NCBI GenBank assembly: GCA_003344405.1
Contig: NOWV01000074.1
Coordinates: forward strand, 124,001 to 188,000
Direction: 5' to 3'
DNA length: 64,000 nucleotides
Origin: Trichoplax sp. H2
Taxonomy: Eukaryota; Placozoa; Uniplacotomia; Trichoplacea
Below the pieces are notes generated by a model. That model ran no database searches and was not told the origin of the DNA. It worked only from the letters and a program-made list of their open reading frames with translations. Shown piece after piece: positions 44,201 to 54,539 of this stretch. Position numbers and translations under genes: made by a program. Positions within the stretch are counted from its first letter, which is position 1; each line of letters starts with the position of its first letter.

Positions 44201-44635
44201 TTGCGAAGTAAAAGCATCGCTAGGACCCTGAGAAGAGAGCGGCATTCTTGGAGGTCCAGTAGGCTGATTGTGACCTGGCACGGTATGATCGAATGGAAAA
44301 GGCTGCTGCCCACTAGGGTTATGCTGATAACCACTGGAATTACTTTTCGGATGGTTACCAGATGTAGGTGGCATCATATTTGCAGGAAAGCGTGGAAAAT
44401 TACCTGGTGGATGTCCTTGCCTAACTGGTGGTGCTTGACTTAGTGGGTTAACTCCAATAGGTTGATTTGGACGAACTTGAGCACTTCCATGCGGAGGCAT
44501 AGGAGGTCTAGCATAGCCCATTTGATTATCTGGTACGGCGTTTCCACCTCCAGAAGGCGGTCTTGCGAATGATCCTGTCGGCGGTGGCGCGAAGGTTAAC
44601 GGTTGGCCGGCTCTAAGAGGCTGTTGTGGATTCAT
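38230..44635 (-). CDS. SEC24: Sec24C/D-type COPII coat cargo-binding subunit (24 exons)
   Basis: Exons in transcript order: 44635-43919, 43843-43772, 43657-42548, 42474-42378, 42087-41957, 41862-41730, 41640-41525, 41439-41315, 41213-41135, 41064-40952, 40864-40771, 40696-40580, 40502-40332, 40253-40157, 40082-40000, 39910-39848, 39693-39555, 39444-39326, 39239-39167, 39097-38994, 38922-38835, 38790-38654, 38559-38485, 38367-38230. Phases close to 1396 residues. An in-frame TGA 15 nt upstream fixes the start. Order: a Pro/Gln-rich N-terminus (about 1-630) with an 18-residue repeat; a zinc finger (Cys723, 726, 745, 748); trunk with [16 protein letters not shown]; beta-sandwich and helical parts with [17 protein letters not shown]; a gelsolin-like domain (VLFLWIG); C-terminus [26 protein letters not shown] before the core and the overall match point to the C/D class. 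It should pair with Sec23 on ER exit vesicles and select cargo. It is longer than vertebrate Sec24C (about 1090) because of the N-terminal repeat. Intron 14 appears to use a GC donor. Confidence 0.94.
40083..40156 (-). other. Candidate GC-AG intron in Sec24 (intron 14)
   Basis: The exon ends ...AGTGCAG and the intron starts GCAAGT, the strong consensus for GC donors. It ends TTAG before exon 15. This join gives RTSAGIRPTDF, matching the length of RTSTGIR in vertebrate Sec24C. A GT four bases inside the exon would also keep frame but would shorten the motif to RTSIR. Confidence 0.7.
42800..43438 (-). repeat. In-frame 54-bp (18-residue) tandem repeat in Sec24 exon 3
   Basis: From 43438 down to about 43169 there are five near-identical 54-bp units coding [18 protein letters not shown]-like peptides, then a 17-residue unit, then looser units ([17 protein letters not shown] type) to about 42800. 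The copies differ mostly at single bases, so expansion looks recent. The whole number of codons per unit keeps long frames open on both strands, which explains the antisense frames here. Confidence 0.93.
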
Positions 44636-47387
44636 ACTTTCTCGATTTCAATTTAATTTTTATAAACTGGGTACCTGTAAGTGGATCAACATATTAAAAT
44701 AAATAGTTTTTAACTGTCATCGTTGAAAAGAAGACGGTAAATATCGCTAATTCCATCAGTGTGCTAATACAGTAGTGGTTATTAATTACATTTATTACAG
44801 AATCAAACCTATCTTACAGATTGTGCAGCATAATGTGTAGAGTGATACAGACTCATACAGTGCATATCAGAATAATTCATGTGTTTAAATCGTTCACGTT
44901 CACTGTTATTCCATATTTTAGCTTTGGAATATTCCGATATCTACAGTGTGTATCAATTAGCTAGTTTTTATGTTGTAAACCAATTGGTATAAACTAATCA
45001 AATAGATGATCGCTTCAATTAACGCCTTTACCATAAATTAAATATAGTGCTGTACTATTATGTGTATCAATTCCAAAACGTATAATTACTTGATATAAAC
45101 TACCGTCCGTTTACATCGCATACATCTTTTGACAAAAATCTTTCGTCAATTGTGTATCTTGTATGCTTAAGTCGTCCGGTTAATCCGCTATGCTCTAAAA
45201 TTTCAATAGTGATAACATCACATTGTTAGCTAGGGCTAAACATCAATTTATTCATACGCTGGTACTTTGGCTTGGCAGGGACTAGGGAGAGATCATGCTA
45301 CATCAGAAGTAACTGTCGATATGATAATGTAATCTATTACATCATTTCATTTTTCAGAGATATACTGACTAGTACATCGCATTATTTCAATACGGTATAC
45401 TGTACTCTAAAGTTAGAAAAGTATCAAAAGTTCAAAGCTATACTAGACTACCGATCAACAATCTTGATTGGAACTTTGATTTTTTTGCAATGGTTGCTAG
45501 ATCTTATGTTAAGATCGACTGTGAACGATAGGAGACCATGAAAGCCGTTGCCAATATAATTTTACAGCATGAGCACATCAATCTAGACTATTTCAAGTGA
45601 GTATAAAATATGACTGAAAAGTTCAGAAATGTCAAGGCATACAAGCGGTCCATAACTTGAGAGAACTGACTGTCAAAATTGATGGGACTACTGTACCCCT
45701 TTATCACAGTGGAAGGAAATCGTTGTAGCGTAGGGTAAAGTACAATTTAAAGTACAACAGAAGAACACATGTACTGTACTATATAGTAGAAATGAATGGT
45801 TATAATAATAATACTGAATTTTTATCGCCATTTATTAAGGTTGAGTAGAGTACGTACTGGACGGGACTGACATACTTAACTATACTGTACAGTGTACAAG
45901 TACTACAATACAGTACGTAGTATGACTTCAAGGTTCGGATTATAAACTGTTCTGACTGTACCGTACAGTGTACAGTATACTGGCACTACAGTACATACAG
46001 TACGGCGTACAGTAGAGTACTGCGCAGAAACTTGAGAATGCAATGTGTTGGAGACAGTGCGTCTGCATGGTAAAGTAGGTAGAAGTTTTTTGACTCTCCA
46101 GTATCCGGTCTTGACACTGCTAAGAGACATTCTACTACACTCCAATCGTTTATGTTCAATGATTTGGAAGTCAAGTACTACGCGCTACGTGGACAATGTT
46201 GCAAAGAAATTTTGTCATGTCGTTGTGCCTTTTTACTATAAGTATTTGCCCGCAACAGCGTTTATCGAATTAGCGATGCGGCATCATCAATTCTTACTAA
46301 TGTTACAACATTTTCAATAACAATTTCAAGTTTTCAATGTAGTTAGAGTTGCCAGCCACTACTTCTCTGGTATCATTTATTATAATAGCATGTATTGCAT
46401 GCCTTTACCACCAGGGCGCTACAATAAGTCGATTTCAACTTGTGCATGCAGTACCGTAAAGTGTACAGTAAAATGGCATTTGTGGTGAGCATATTCAAAG
46501 ATTTTAGCTTCAAGTAAGTATACAGTAGTGCTGACTTAAAGTGTCATCAATAAATGAAGGAGAAAAGGATGTCACTACAAATAAACTATTGCTATAAGCA
46601 ATATCGTAACGAAGTAATGTGCTATCCACTGGGTCTCTTAGTGTCAACGAAATGTTTTTTATACTGGTTTAATGGTTGCAGGCTAATTTTATGCTACAGC
46701 ATTTGTGGATATTATTACAGCACTGTCCACCACATATACCTTAACTAAAAGTAAATTATAGAAGATCAAGTAATCACTGAGGGGTTGATAAACGTTAAGA
46801 CTATGATCAAAGTATTGGAATACCACTATCACAATATTCATGTCTATCTAGATCATGTACAGTATAACATTTTATACAGCAGCAGTAATTCATATCATTG
46901 AGAGCGTCAAAGACAAGTAAAAGCGTGGCAATTTTTCTACAGATCCCCAACGTTGTTTGTCAACATGATGAGTATATCAATACTAAAGAGTAAAGCTATC
47001 AGAAATGCTCCCTCTTCTCCATTCAATTTACACTAACAAAGATGAAACTGCAACCTCCATTAATGAATTGATTGGATTGAATTAAGTGACATCTACAGTC
47101 ATTTTAAAATCAATCAGTCGCTATTTTGAAGTCTTACCAATTTACGAACGCTAACAACACCAACGAACCACCTAATTAGTTCCAATAGGGTTAAGGAATT
47201 GCAAACAGATAACTATATCTAGTCGTTTTTGTAAATGTCGAAATATATACCATGTACTCGGCTACAACCAGACTAACACTATGCCCACAAGTAGCCCTAC
47301 AACAAGGGAAAGGCTTTCAAATCGGGAAAAATGGAGACAGTCCAGTTTTGACTTGCACACTACAGTACAAGTTGGAACTGCAAAGGC

Positions 47388-48100
47388 TTGTTGTCCATTG
47401 GCAGTACAGTACAGTACGTACAGTACAGTACATACAGTACTGTACAGTGTACAGTATTGACGGGACTTTTTCTTGTGTTGTTACCTGTTAGCTCGTACCG
47501 TACTGTAAACTGTGTACAGTGTAGAGTACACAGTACTGTACTGTTTTCGAGCATCCGATCAGTTTCAATCTTTTTACAGTACTGTACTGTATTGACTTAA
47601 CCTGAACCAACTTTTACGATACTGTACAGTACAGTACTGTAAGTGTACATGTACAGTACTGTACTGTAGATTTCAAACTTTAACTGTACTGTACACTGTA
47701 CAGTACAGTACAGTACAGTAAGTCCCTAGTACAGTACTGTAAAGTATGTACTGTACACTGTACAGTACACTTTTGTACTGTTCGTTCTCTAGTGTACACT
47801 GGACCCAGTACACTTTCGTACAGTACAGTATAGCTTCTTTATTAGTGTACAACATCGTATGGCACTGTATGAGCGGAGCAATAACAGTACTGACTGCGCT
47901 GTACTGTTGTGTTCTATTAGCTGCACTGTACAAGTGTACAGTGTACACGTGGACATTTTTCTGTTTTCCATTTGGTGTAACAGCAATGATGACAGTACGG
48001 TACTATACTGTACAGTGTACAGTGTACAGTACTGTACACTGTACTGTACGTACTGTAGTCTCTGGTAGTAGCACGGTACAGTACAGTACAGTATTAGTAA
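47388..48100. repeat. Dense CTGTA/TACAG pentamer array with orientation switches
   Basis: The 5-bp unit CTGTA and its complement TACAG occur in short runs that flip repeatedly. Each flip makes a palindrome: ACAGTACTGT one way, CTGTACAG the other. A typical block is 47628-47767. Single-stranded DNA or RNA from it would fold into many alternative hairpins. Confidence 0.92.
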
Positions 48101-49140
48101 CTTAACACCCTTTATGTAAATTTAAATTTCATATTTAAATAAAGCATCTTATTTGCAATAGACTGATACCAAATTTATCTAATTTGGTGTTGAAATTGTG
48201 TTTTCATATAACTTCAATCATCGTAGATTTTTTATGAGACACCCTGTACTCTATATGCTGTCTTCAGTAGCTTACTAGAAAGTAGAATTCGATGAAACAC
48301 CATTTTCCAACTGCAAATGTGATGTGAAAATTAAATAAAAAACAAAAACAAAACAATACTGACACTGAAGGCGTTTGTAAATAAGAGTGTAGAGTACCGT
48401 GCAGCACACACATGTCGAAGTCCGAATGCACTTGATCTTGGAGATTTTTCGATCATTGGCTAATTAGTTGAATCCAGTTGATTGCGAATATTGACATGCT
48501 GTACTGGTTGGTTTGTTAATAATAATCATAATTATGATNNNNNNNNNNNNNNNNNNNNCGTTCTCTAGTGTACACTGGACCCAGTACACTTTTGTACAGT
48601 ACTGTATAGCTTCTTTATTAGTGTACAACATCGTATCGCACTGTATGAGCGGAGCAATAACAGTACTGACTGCGCTGTACTGTTGTGTTCTATTAGCTGC
48701 ACTGTACTGTGTACACGTGGACATTTTCTGTTTTCCATTTGGTGTAACAGCAATGATGACAGTACGGTACTATACTGTACAGTGTACAGTGTACAGTACT
48801 GTACTGTACACTGTACGTACTGTAGTCTCTGGCAGTAGCACGGTACCAGTACTCTATATGCTGTCTTCAGTAGCTTACTAGAAAGTAGAATTCGATGAAA
48901 CACCATTTTCCAACTGCAAATGTGATTTGAAAATTAAATAAAAAACAAAAACAAAACAATACTGACACTGAAGGCGTTTGTAAATAAGAGTGTAGAGTAC
49001 CGTGCAGCACACACATGTCGAAGTCCGAATGCACTTGATCTTGGAGATTTTTCGATCATTGGCTAATTAGTTGAATCCAGTTGATTGCGAATATTGACAT
49101 GCTGTACTGGTTGGTTTGTTAATAATAATCATAATTATGA
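47783..49140. repeat. A-B-A'-B' duplication around the second assembly gap
   Basis: Segment A (47783 to about 48099, starting CGTTCTCTAGTGTACACTGG) recurs as A' at 48559-48848. Segment B (48246-48538, starting GTACTCTATATGCTGTCTTC) recurs as B' at 48849-49140. The N run sits exactly between B and A'. The first set has an extra 146 bp between A and B. Identity is high, with small CTGTA-number differences. Confidence 0.92.
48539..48558. other. Assembly gap (20 N)
   Basis: Twenty undetermined bases at the junction of two nearly identical segments. The size is probably arbitrary. Confidence 0.99.
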
Positions 49141-49502
49141 TGAACTCATACGTAGTCCACCATTGCAAAACGCACTATAATATAACGTTTGGAAATGGAA
49201 GTTTTTATACCGTAACAGAAGTACAGTACAGTACAGTAGAATCAAGCGATCTGAAATTGGATCGTGGAACATGACGCCTGAACTTGACTCAACGTACAGT
49301 CGTACACTATATGGTACCGTACTGTACTGTACGTGCCAGCTTGGACTGACATCGAATCCTGTAGCAAGTAGCTATACTGCACTTACTGTACTGAATCTGG
49401 AAAGTCTCAGTCAACAACAACTCAGACTGCTACTAGAGGGTCTCTACTGTTGTAGACAGCAGAGTACAGTTGTACAGTACTGTACAGTAGTGTATCGTAC
49501 TG

Positions 49503-50640
49503 TACAGCACAGTAGATTCTACTGAAGTCCATGGTACAGATTTTCAAAACAAATCAATCAATACCTAATGAGCTGTAAAGTAAATGATCATTTGGAGGGT
49601 ATAATGCAGCCCAGTATGACGACAGGAAGTCCTCGATGAATGATTGTGAGCCTACAGTATGACTGCATTGACAACGACCATTAACTGTACACTGTACACT
49701 GTACAAGTGTACAGTACAGTACAGTCTGTACTACACAGTACACTGTACTGTACTGTACAGTATACAGTACTGTACAGGATACAGTACAGCACAGTAGATT
49801 CTACTGAAGTCCATGGTACAGATTTTCAAAATAAATCTATCAATACCTAATGAGCTGTAAAGTAAATGATCATTTGGAGGGTATAATGCAGTCCAGTATG
49901 ACGACAGGAAGTCCTCGATGAATGATTGGTGAGCCTATGACTGCATTGACAACGACCATTAACTGTACTGTATAGTATAGTACAGTCTGTATTACACAGT
50001 ACACTGTACTGTAGAGAGCAATACTGACTTACAGTACTGTACAGTACTGTAGACCTGACGTACAGTACAGTACAGTACAGTACTGTACTATACAGGATAC
50101 AGCACAGTAGATTCTACTGAAGTCCATGGTACAGATTTTCAAAACAAATCAATCAATACTGTACTGTACAGTACTGTACAGTAAATCAACACTGCTCTCT
50201 ACAGTACAGTGTACTGTGTAGTACAGACTGTACTGTACAGTACAGTTAATGGTCGTTGGCAATGCAGTCATAGGCTCACAATCATTCATCGAGGACTTCC
50301 TGTCGTCATACTGGACTGCATTATACTGTACTGTACAGTACCCTCCGAATGATTATTTACTGTACAGTACTTTATAGCTCGGTATGTACTGTAGACCTGG
50401 CGTACAGTACTGTACTACTGTATATAGGATACAGCACAGTAGATTCTACTGAAGTCCGTGGTACAGATTTTCAAAACAAATCAATCAATACAGTACATAC
50501 CGAGCTGTAAAGTACAGTACTGTACTGTAAATAATCATTCGGAGGGTATACAGTAGTGCAGTCCAGTATGACGACAGGAAGTTCTCGATGAATGATTATG
50601 AGCCTACAGTATGACTGCATTGACAACGATCATTAACTGT
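49503..50640. repeat. Composite repeat with four direct copies and one inverted part-copy
   Basis: A unit starting CAGCACAGTAGATTCTACTG and running to AACAAATCAATCAATAC begins near 49503, 49788, 50101 and 50430 (spacing about 285-330 bp). A second module (GGAGGGTATAATGCAG to CGACCATTAACTGTAC) lies at about 49590-49687, 49873-49964 and 50540-50640, and inverted at about 50237-50356. CTGTA runs of differing length join the modules. Confidence 0.88.
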
Positions 50641-51069
50641 ACTCTACAGTACTGTACACAGTAGAAAGCAGTACTGACTAAGACCTGACGTACAGTACTG
50701 TACTGTACTGTACAATTAACATGCGATGATTTCATTGGATTGGATTTTATTTTTAGTGCATGTGGTCATGCAACAAATAGTTGATAACTGTACGTTACGC
50801 TATTACGGTACAGTTGGAGTGAATACAGTAATAAATGCACTAATCAACACGTTATCACTGGAAGTAGGAGTACTAGTACGGCGCCAGTAGAGGAGTAACC
50901 GCATTATTGGCGAGGTGGGGGAGGCAGCAAAAGTAAAAGTGGCCTTTCGTTATCCAATTATTGTGTTTAGCGTTGAGTTTAAAGTAAACTTTGCAGCAAT
51001 CCAAGATTCAATTACTCTTTTCAATCGTCGCTTTTCCAATATGTTAACACATGTATAGCAGCGATACCA

Positions 51070-53058
51070 ATGGGTCGACGATGGCGGCGTAAATTCTTTC
51101 GGGTATGGATTGTGTTCATTTTTGGTATCATTAGCTATCTATTAATATCCTCTTGGAAAGAGGATGAAGTTGCATCTGTACATGGCTTGCACAAAATTAG
51201 GATTTTAAGGCGATTGAATTCGATAGCAACCAATCCCCATTCCACCAGAAAATCCAGTCGTCAAAGTAGTCCTCTCATATGGTATGCATGGACTGAACCG
51301 CCAGTGTGTGGTAATAGCATCGATGTTCTTCGATCACATTCGCAATTCCCCTTAGTGCCTACATTCTCCAATAAGATTAACAATCTAGCTGTGGTCAATT
51401 CCCAAGATGATAATTTTGGCCAACGTATTGTTGGTCTCATAAAACCACCATTAGATGGCTATTACCAATTTGCTATCGAATCGATTGGTTCATCAGAACT
51501 GTGGTTAGGCGAAGATGAAAAAAAAGCAACATTGATAGCCAACATTGCAAGCAATTCTTGTTGTAAAAACAAACATTGGTGGAGATCGCTCCCATGGACA
51601 GCGCCAAACACCCAAAGCCGTCCTGTATCATCATCCATTTACTTGATGAAAAGTCGTAAATACTACATAGAAGTATTGCATGTCAGTGGATCTAAAATTG
51701 GCACTTCTGTTAAAGTTGGATGGCGATTACCAAATCATGAAAAGAGCTCTTCATTTTATGTCATCACCCATCACTTTTTGTATCCATATCATGCCAACGT
51801 CAGCAGTAGCAACAGCATTAGAACGAATCAGCCATTACAGAGTGATCACCACCACCAGTTCGTGGTGATGAAGCCTATCCACGATTTACGATCTGATTTC
51901 TACAAGTACAATAATTTAGACTTTTCCTATGTTACTAAAGCAATATCAAATTGTTCGTATTCTCCTAGTTACCTGTTACACAGCAAGGTTGGCTACTATG
52001 GCTCAGTATTTCACGTCCGTCAAATATCGGTCTATCCGGATGATCAGACAGCGTTATATAACGGGCGAGACTTTGTACGTGGCAATGATTTACTGGATAA
52101 ATCGATAGCAATGCTTATAGTGAAAAAGTTCATGAAAGCTATCAACAGTAAGTTGCCCGACCCCTTTATACTACACAATGTGGTAAGCGTTGAGCGTAAT
52201 CACGACAGTAGAAACGGTGATCGGTACTTCCTCAATTTATTGCTTCGAAAATCAAATCATTCGCCTCTATATCGTGTATCGACTTATGTCTATCAACCAA
52301 TTGGCCAACATGTATTGTGTTTGCCTGGTGGACTGCGATGGAAGAATCATGTTCACGTAACGGTTATAATATCGGTGAAGAATCAAGGTTACTGGCTTAA
52401 GAAATTCATAGAGAACATGTCTAAGTTGTACGTCACTACGAAAGATCCAAATTTTAGTGTTGTTATTGTTGATTTCAATAGTACTGACATCGATATCGAT
52501 GGTCTATTAAAGAGAAGCTCTTTGAAGCGATATAAGATCATCCGAAAGGTAGGACATTTTTCAAGAGCTTTGGGTTTGCAAATGGGAGCAGATTCTGTAA
52601 CTAACAGACATTCGATCGTTCTCTTAATGGATTTACATTTATCAATTCCAAACAATTTCATTGACAATGTCCGACGTAGAACAGTCGAACGACGTACAAC
52701 TTTTGTGCCCTATTTTTTAAGATTAAACTGTAATTACAGTCCAAGCCGACCTAATGGATACTGGGAAGATCAATCTTATGGAATTGTAGGAATCTATAAG
52801 TCGGATTTTGATCGTATTGGTGGCATGAACACCAAAATTTACAAGTATAAATGGGGAGGTGAGGATTGGGAACTACTAAGTAGGATTCTTAGTCATGGCC
52901 TTGAAGTAGAAAGATTTCGATATCCTCAGTTTTTCCATTATTTCCACAGACGTCGTGGAACCTTTTACAAAGGCACAGTACACGATCGTGGAACCGTCTT
53001 ATACTATTTAAATATAATATGGCAAAAATTTATTTTCCGACGATATGGAAAAGAGTAG
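51070..53058 (+). CDS. B4GALNT3/4-like: Intronless B4GALNT3/4-like N-acetylgalactosaminyltransferase with PA14 domain
   Basis: A single open frame of 662 codons. A short basic cytoplasmic tail and a signal anchor (about 9-29, RVWIVFIFGIISYLLISS) mark a type II Golgi membrane protein. Residues about 75-235 form a PA14-like domain (LIKPPLDGYYQFAIES; SSIYLMKSRKYYIEVLHVSG). The C-terminal third (about 428-655) is the chondroitin-synthase-like transferase fold: VIVDFNSTD, MDLHLSIP at 520-527 (a DLH in place of DxD, as in B4GALNT3/4), YWEDQSYGIVGIYKSDFDRI, and the acceptor-site motif WGGEDWELL (595-603), then HYFHRRRG. The family transfers GalNAc from UDP-GalNAc to terminal GlcNAc, making LacdiNAc. 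It is much shorter than vertebrate B4GALNT3/4 (about 1000), mainly in the region between PA14 and catalytic domains. It is the only complete gene here without introns. Confidence 0.9.
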   Translation: MGRRWRRKFFRVWIVFIFGIISYLLISSWKEDEVASVHGLHKIRILRRLNSIATNPHSTRKSSRQSSPLIWYAWTEPPVCGNSIDVLRSHSQFPLVPTFSNKINNLAVVNSQDDNFGQRIVGLIKPPLDGYYQFAIESIGSSELWLGEDEKKATLIANIASNSCCKNKHWWRSLPWTAPNTQSRPVSSSIYLMKSRKYYIEVLHVSGSKIGTSVKVGWRLPNHEKSSSFYVITHHFLYPYHANVSSSNSIRTNQPLQSDHHHQFVVMKPIHDLRSDFYKYNNLDFSYVTKAISNCSYSPSYLLHSKVGYYGSVFHVRQISVYPDDQTALYNGRDFVRGNDLLDKSIAMLIVKKFMKAINSKLPDPFILHNVVSVERNHDSRNGDRYFLNLLLRKSNHSPLYRVSTYVYQPIGQHVLCLPGGLRWKNHVHVTVIISVKNQGYWLKKFIENMSKLYVTTKDPNFSVVIVDFNSTDIDIDGLLKRSSLKRYKIIRKVGHFSRALGLQMGADSVTNRHSIVLLMDLHLSIPNNFIDNVRRRTVERRTTFVPYFLRLNCNYSPSRPNGYWEDQSYGIVGIYKSDFDRIGGMNTKIYKYKWGGEDWELLSRILSHGLEVERFRYPQFFHYFHRRRGTFYKGTVHDRGTVLYYLNIIWQKFIFRRYGKE

Positions 53059-53312
53059 TATTAACATAGAAACATGAATAATATAATTTATTGAAATCTA
53101 ATCTATTCATAAGAGTACATATAATTTGTGTTTAGTGTAACTGATATTTTGAAAGCACTCAACTCGCAACTATCAGACATTGTGATTTTTATCCATGACC
53201 ATCTTGGCAATTTAAAGGCAATGGTATGTCCTGCGGATATGATTGCAACGCTATTAGTAATACAAATGTATATGCATTACCTGCGCAAATGATATAATTA
53301 GAAGGTAATGCC

Positions 53313-53561
53313 CTACAATATTTTCAATATGCGAACTTTGTTATTTATAAAATGTACTTCCGTCTTGCCTTTATGGTAGATAAGAAAATACTACCTGCGT
53401 ATTTAATGGCCTTGCACTGAGTTATTCTTGATACTCTACTATATTTTTAATATACGATCTTTCTTATTTATAAAATGTACTGCCGTCTTGCCTTTATGGT
53501 AGATAAGAAAATACTACCTGCATATTGAATGGCCTTGCACTGAGTTATTCTTGATACTTTA
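53313..53561. repeat. Tandem duplication, unit 123 bp
   Basis: Copies start at 53313 and 53436 and share ATTTATAAAATGTACT, CGTCTTGCCTTTATGGTAGA and a GGCCTTGCACTGAGTTATTC end. They differ at a handful of bases. Confidence 0.92.
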
Positions 53562-53849
53562 AGATTGGTTAAGCTAACAGTTACGGAAGAAATTGCAGAT
53601 GTTTTTGTAAAATATTTTGTAATAATTGCTACTTTATACGGGTTATTATCATCGGTTTTACGTAATATGGTATTCCGATGGTCACTTTAAAATATGCTGT
53701 AAGTTTTTGGACAACTATATATGTATATATATACACTATACTGTACAGTGTATTGAAGCATTGCTGGTGATGCGATTTTTTAATCTCGAAAACAGCCAAT
53801 TGCTGTCTAATACTGACATCCTCAGTTAATTTGTAAACTATTTACTCGC

Positions 53850-53855
53850 AATAAA
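53850..53855 (+). other. Candidate polyadenylation signal of the glycosyltransferase
   Basis: AATAAA about 790 nt after the stop, followed within 40 nt by GT-rich sequence (TGTGC, GTGTGG). It is plausible but unproven; the tandem duplication at 53313-53561 would then lie in the 3' UTR. Confidence 0.35.
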
Positions 53856-53965
53856 AGTTTGATTCTGTGCAATACCAGTGTGGTAAAGTTTTGATTGGTT
53901 ATTAGCTTAGCATAAGCATTGGTAGTCTATCCCGTCATCAAATTCCCAGGGCTACTGTTTATTTT

Positions 53966-54012
53966 ATCAAGGACTACTAGAAAGAAACCTAGGCTTTCTA
54001 GTAGCCCTTGAT
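53966..54012. repeat. 19-bp hairpin with one mismatch
   Basis: ATCAAGGACTACTAGAAAG (53966-53984) pairs with CTTTCTAGTAGCCCTTGAT (53994-54012), with one A/C mismatch and a 9-nt loop. The arms resemble the hairpin at 58098-58142 and a single arm at 21967-21981, which suggests a dispersed small repeat. Confidence 0.75.
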
Positions 54013-54539
54013 TTTACCCAGAGAATTGACATTCTGTCTCTGGCTAGTTGACAGTGCTTTTAGCCCTAACTACGGAGCCCCGGGAAATTTAATCTAAATC
54101 CGTAAAGCATTCTTCAGTGAACCATTTTAACTATATGTTATCAGGAACTAGCAAACCGTACATGGTCACGTAACCACTTTATATAATCGGAAAATAATTG
54201 GTTTTGTTATACTTATAACAACAGTAGTTAGTTTTAAAAAGTAAGCTGGCGGTAGTACTCGTACTGTAATCCACACTTTATATTCAAAGGCTTCCTCTAC
54301 AATAGAACTTTATAATTTCAAGAGAAGTGCAGGTATAATTATTATAACTTTATATTTTTTTAATCCTGAAGTGAAGTCTCTTACTCATTGATAGCCTAAG
54401 TTTTGATCTGCTTTTTCTAGAAATTACTCTATTAGAATTATTTAAAGAGGGTTTATTAGGACTAGGTAGAAATTGCTATCTTCATTGATAATGCTTCGCC
54501 GGGGTGATAGCAAATGTAGCTTCTACTTTCAAAAGATGA

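Larger units (their letters stand above)
44636..51069. other. Divergent intergenic region of Sec24 and the glycosyltransferase, repeat-dominated
   Basis: Both neighbouring genes start away from this 6.4-kb interval, so it should contain both promoters. About 44.7-45.6 kb and 46.5-47.2 kb look like ordinary AT-rich DNA; scattered CTGTA words begin at about 45.77 kb and become dense arrays from about 47.4 to 50.7 kb. The frames at 45272-45541, 46045-46320 and 46554-46748 show no domain. Frames inside the arrays are low-complexity Tyr/Cys/Thr/Val/Gln strings made by the repeat. Confidence 0.6.

Noticed and set aside
46045-46320. 91-codon plus-strand frame between Sec24 and the glycosyltransferase
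   Set aside because: Fairly mixed composition but no known domain, and a minus-strand frame overlaps its start. Support is insufficient.
47252-49850. Many frames of 60-120 codons on both strands
   Set aside because: They translate the CTGTA pentamer into Tyr/Cys/Thr/Val/Gln/Ser strings. A 5-bp repeat is read in all frames without stops, so openness is not evidence of coding.
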